From contig JANJUT010000017.1 in NCBI GenBank assembly GCA_024710445.1, positions 1 through 8,550 on the forward strand: a DNA stretch of 8,550 nucleotides, read 5' to 3'. Below the pieces are notes generated by a model. That model was not told where the DNA came from. It did not search any database and saw nothing but the letters and a program-made list of their open reading frames with translations. Below, one piece after another: positions 7,140-8,550 of this stretch (within the stretch, counting starts at the first letter, position 1; the number at the start of each line of letters is the position of its first letter). The DNA comes from Thiobacillus sp. (GTDB lineage: Bacteria; Pseudomonadota; Gammaproteobacteria; Burkholderiales; Thiobacillaceae). The position numbers and the translations under genes were made by a program.

Positions 7140-7394
7140 TCAGCCTTCCACCACCTCGAAATCATGCGTGATCTTGGCGGATTTGCCGAGCATGATGCTG
7201 GCCGAGCAGTATTTGTCGGCGGACAGATGTACCGCCTGTTCGACGCGCTTGGGGTCGAGCGCCTTGCCGGTGACGGTGAAGTGGACGTGGATTTGGGTGA
7301 AGACCTTGGGGTCGCTGTCGGCGCGGGTGGCGTCGATGTCGGCGACGCAGTCGGTGACCCGAAATGAGGGGCTAATGGGTGACCCCAGCTCCAT
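7140..7394 (-). pseudogene. OsmC-family peroxiredoxin-like protein, C-terminal half only
   Basis: On the minus strand, residues from VTDCVADIDATRADSDPKVF through IHVHFTVTGKALDPKRVEQA and SADKYCSASIMLGKS to the end HDFEVVEG match the C-terminal half of the OsmC/YhfA group. The YCSAS cysteine is one of the two thiols used to reduce organic hydroperoxides. Family members run to about 135-140 residues; only about 73 are here, and the first active-site cysteine region is absent. A frame-compatible ATG at 7394 gives 84 residues, but its first 11 (MELGSPISPSF) do not resemble the family. Homology stops at about 7361, next to an 8-bp repeat, so the 5' half was probably removed by deletion or rearrangement. 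The remnant is otherwise unmutated, suggesting a recent event. No family N-terminus is visible between here and the window end. Confidence 0.82.
7353..7385. repeat. 8-bp direct repeat at OsmC breakpoint
   Basis: GGTGACCC occurs at 7353-7360 and again at 7378-7385, with 17 bp between. The first copy covers the point where OsmC homology stops. It could be microhomology used in the rearrangement, a short target duplication, or chance. Confidence 0.5.
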
Positions 7395-7449
7395 GCGGCT
7401 CCATGAGATGCATTGTTTCTAGACCCCAGCTCCCATCACGGCTCCCCAT
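7381..7449. repeat. Imperfect direct repeat, 41-bp period
   Basis: GACCCCAGCTCC occurs at 7381-7392 and 7422-7433. After each copy a second shared block follows: ATGCGGCTCCAT in the first and CATCACGGCTCCCCAT in the second. The two units are therefore diverged copies of about 28 bp at a 41-bp period. They lie in the gap of about 80 bp between the OsmC remnant and the vapC stop, where I see no gene. The origin is unknown; an intergenic repeat family or debris from a mobile element is possible. Confidence 0.6.
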
Positions 7450-7473
7450 CAGGCCGGAATCAATAATTGTCGG

Positions 7474-7953
7474 CTACCTTTCAGGGGTCTTGGGAAGCAT
7501 GGGAACGCCTTTTTCCGACATCTGATATCCCAAAGCCTTCATTGCGTTTTTCAGATCCGTGTTCTCGAAATCCGTCCCCTGGAAAAACAAAGGGAGATCG
7601 AGATGTTTGGCGAGCGAGTATGTGTAGAGGTCGCCTAGATTGAGCCTGGCCTTATCGTCGTGCTTGTGGTGATAGTCCGCGCCGCCCTGGCGAAAGCGGG
7701 GAAGGGAATCCTCGCCGAATGGAACGGTCTTGATTTTGAGGGCATCAATCAGATCATCGATTAGCCTCGCTCCATTCGTGCCCTTCTGGTTATATATGGA
7801 CAACCAGGTTTCCGCGCGCGTGGCCGCTCCGATGAACATCTCATCCGTCCTTGAGAAGCCATCGAGAAAAAGCCCAGCCGCTGGTTCGTCGAGCGCGACA
7901 CACAGGAGAGCGGACGAGTCGACAACGGCGGCTCCAAGCCTCTTTTGGGTCAT
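7474..7953 (-). CDS. vapC: VapC-type PIN-domain ribonuclease toxin
   Basis: A 159-residue PIN-domain protein. The acidic metal-binding residues are in place: Asp12 (AVVDSSALL), Glu48 (TRAETWL), Asp108 (LNLGDLYTYSLAK) and Asp128 (FFQGTDFENTDL). VapC toxins are Mg2+-dependent RNases that cleave tRNA or rRNA when freed from their antitoxin. The domain is complete at about residue 135, and a tail of about 25 residues (ALGYQMSEKGVPMLPKTPER) makes it somewhat longer than the usual 130-140. The start overlaps the vapB stop by 4 bp (ATGA on the minus strand), so translation is coupled and antitoxin is made first. Codon use is less GC-biased than in the housekeeping genes upstream, consistent with horizontal arrival. 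No lesion is seen, so it is probably functional. The RNA target cannot be told from the sequence. Confidence 0.92.
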   Translation of the reverse strand: MTQKRLGAAVVDSSALLCVALDEPAAGLFLDGFSRTDEMFIGAATRAETWLSIYNQKGTNGARLIDDLIDALKIKTVPFGEDSLPRFRQGGADYHHKHDDKARLNLGDLYTYSLAKHLDLPLFFQGTDFENTDLKNAMKALGYQMSEKGVPMLPKTPER

Positions 7954-8216
7954 TTTGGCATTCCGGCCTCGTCATACAGAATCTCCTCCATTGGCCGATC
8001 GTCCAAAACAGGAAGCGCCCGAAGCCTCTTGAGAATCTGGTCCACAGACTTCCCCTCTTCGCGATGCGCGGACTCGCTTTCGCGGAGCGCGCGCGCTTCC
8101 TCGAGCAGGCGAATGGCTTCCCTGTTCATGGAGCGATCATGTTGGGCGGCTTCCTTGGCGAGCCATTGTTTCAGGTCGGCAGGGATTTTTTTTATCAGGA
8201 GGGTGGCTTCATTCAT
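7950..8216 (-). CDS. vapB: VapB-type antitoxin (Arc/FitA-like ribbon-helix-helix)
   Basis: An 88-residue protein with an Arc/FitA-type ribbon-helix-helix domain: strand TLLIKKIP (about 5-12), helix ADLKQWLAKEAAQHD and helix SMNREAIRLLEEA (about 29-41). It should dimerise, bind the operator just upstream and, through its charged C-terminal half (about 45-88, ending ILYDEAGMPK), fill the VapC active site. The minus-strand ATG at 8216 is preceded by GGAGAC (8221-8226), a suitable ribosome-binding site. It is the first gene of a two-gene operon with vapC, overlapping it by 4 bp. The family assignment rests on the fold pattern and on the adjacent PIN gene. Confidence 0.9.
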   Translation of the reverse strand: MNEATLLIKKIPADLKQWLAKEAAQHDRSMNREAIRLLEEARALRESESAHREEGKSVDQILKRLRALPVLDDRPMEEILYDEAGMPK

Positions 8217-8258
8217 GGCGGTCTCCAGGGGCTCCGATAACTACCGGAAAGATAGCTA

Positions 8259-8288
8259 AATGGTATCCATTGGAAACCGCCCCGTCAA
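8259..8288 (-). promoter_or_regulatory. Putative vapBC promoter with overlapping operator
   Basis: On the minus strand TTGACG (8288-8283, 5 of 6 to consensus) is followed after 17 bp by TACCAT (8265-8260, 4 of 6). The -10 lies inside a 13-bp dyad, AATGGTATCCATT (8259-8271; arms AATGG and CCATT around TAT). This is what one expects of an autorepressed VapBC operon. Transcription would begin near 8253, leaving a leader of about 37 nt before vapB. Confidence 0.6.
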
Positions 8289-8361
8289 TGAGCCATATTG
8301 CCGGGCCTTAAACCTTCCATTCCTTGGGGAGATCGAGTCTTGGGGCTGGCTGGAGGTGTGC

Positions 8362-8386
8362 GCGTTGAGGGGCCTGCGTTGAGGGG
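8362..8386. repeat. 11-bp direct repeat GCGTTGAGGGG
   Basis: GCGTTGAGGGG occurs at 8362-8372 and 8376-8386, three bases apart. It lies in the gap between the vapBC promoter and the partial toxin gene (8289-8441), where no coding sequence can be supported on either strand. The role is unknown. Confidence 0.5.
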
Positions 8387-8420
8387 TCACGATTTCCGTG
8401 TCTTCTCCGTAGTGGAAATT

Positions 8421-8430
8421 GTGTCGACAC
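8421..8430. repeat. 10-bp palindrome GTGTCGACAC
   Basis: A perfect palindrome, GTGTCGACAC, lies 11 bp beyond the stop of the partial minus-strand toxin gene. It is too short and lacks a T run, so it is not a convincing terminator. It is noted as structure only. Confidence 0.35.
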
Positions 8431-8441
8431 TGTTTCTGCAG

Positions 8442-8550
8442 CTATTCTCCGGCCCAGTTTTCCACCTTTAGCCTTGGTACTCTGGAAAACTCCCCTGTGT
8501 TGTGTGTGACAAGTGGAATACCGAGGCCATCAGCGAAGGCACGCATCATC
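8442..8550 (-). CDS. VapC-type PIN toxin, C-terminal fragment (runs off window)
   Basis: Read on the minus strand from the window edge, the frame gives MMRAFADGLGIPLVTHNTGE, then FSRVPRLKVENWAGE and a TAG stop (8444-8442). The segment LVTHNTGEFSRVPRLKVENW closely matches the end of the common VapC group (typically LVTNNTREFxRVPGLxVENW). There the Asn/Thr-rich turn after the last core strand belongs to the PIN active site. About 35 residues are visible; the other acidic residues and any vapB partner lie beyond 8550. It is a different VapC subgroup from the one at 7474-7953, so this is not a simple duplication. Whether the gene is complete cannot be judged. Confidence 0.85.
   Translation of the reverse strand, partial: MMRAFADGLGIPLVTHNTGEFSRVPRLKVENWAGE

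Noticed and set aside
7051..7422. Plus-strand open frames of 90-123 codons after the porin
   Set aside because: They begin in or beside the terminator and run antisense to the OsmC remnant.
7353..7449. CRISPR-like array from the repeated GACCCCAGCTCC unit
   Set aside because: There are only two diverged copies, no regular spacer and no cas genes.
7851..8259. Plus-strand open frames opposite vapB/vapC
   Set aside because: They are antisense to a well-supported VapBC pair that has its own promoter and ribosome-binding site.
8392..8419. Inverted repeat ATTTCC...GGAAAT as a terminator for the partial toxin gene
   Set aside because: The stem is only 6 AT-rich pairs with a 16-base loop and no T run, so it is too weak to call.

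Overview
The window looks like chromosomal DNA of a betaproteobacterium, plausibly of the Nitrosomonadales/Gallionellaceae/Thiobacillus type. The grounds are a DUF502 membrane protein directly upstream of aspS, a DUF2322-like small gene, nudB, a ybhP-clsB pair, and a 'porin_4' type outer-membrane porin with the usual MKKTLIALAVAG-type leader. The placement is from recognised protein families only; no search was run.

Positions 3-5146 (+ strand) form a tightly packed housekeeping block: the DUF502 membrane protein (5' end just outside the window), aspartyl-tRNA synthetase (probably non-discriminating), a DUF2322-like protein, the Nudix enzyme NudB of folate synthesis, a YbhP-type endonuclease/exonuclease/phosphatase-fold protein, and a ClsB-type cardiolipin synthase. 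aspS, the DUF2322 gene and nudB overlap at ATGA and TTGA junctions, so they are probably translationally coupled. Gaps across the block never exceed about 50 bp, so it may be a single operon.

Positions 5147-5709 hold a degraded ParD/ParE-type toxin-antitoxin module. The antitoxin is intact and has a palindromic putative operator. The toxin carries a frameshift and a near-terminal nonsense codon. Then come an intergenic region with a plausible promoter and a 14-bp palindrome, a highly expressed-looking general porin (5943-7028), and a strong hairpin terminator usable from both directions.

Positions 7095-8550 are a mosaic accessory tract read on the minus strand: the C-terminal half of an OsmC-family gene cut off abruptly at an 8-bp repeat, a short repeat-containing non-coding patch, an intact VapB/VapC (PIN-domain) module with its own promoter and operator, another non-coding patch with short repeats, and the C-terminal tail of a second VapC-type toxin running off the window. 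Three toxin-antitoxin modules or remnants lie within about 3.4 kb, separated by the porin.

I see no clear evidence of a wholly new system. The most interesting signals are the decayed ParE with a retained antitoxin, the breakpoint in the OsmC gene with its flanking repeats, and the conserved but uncharacterised small gene coupled between aspS and nudB.
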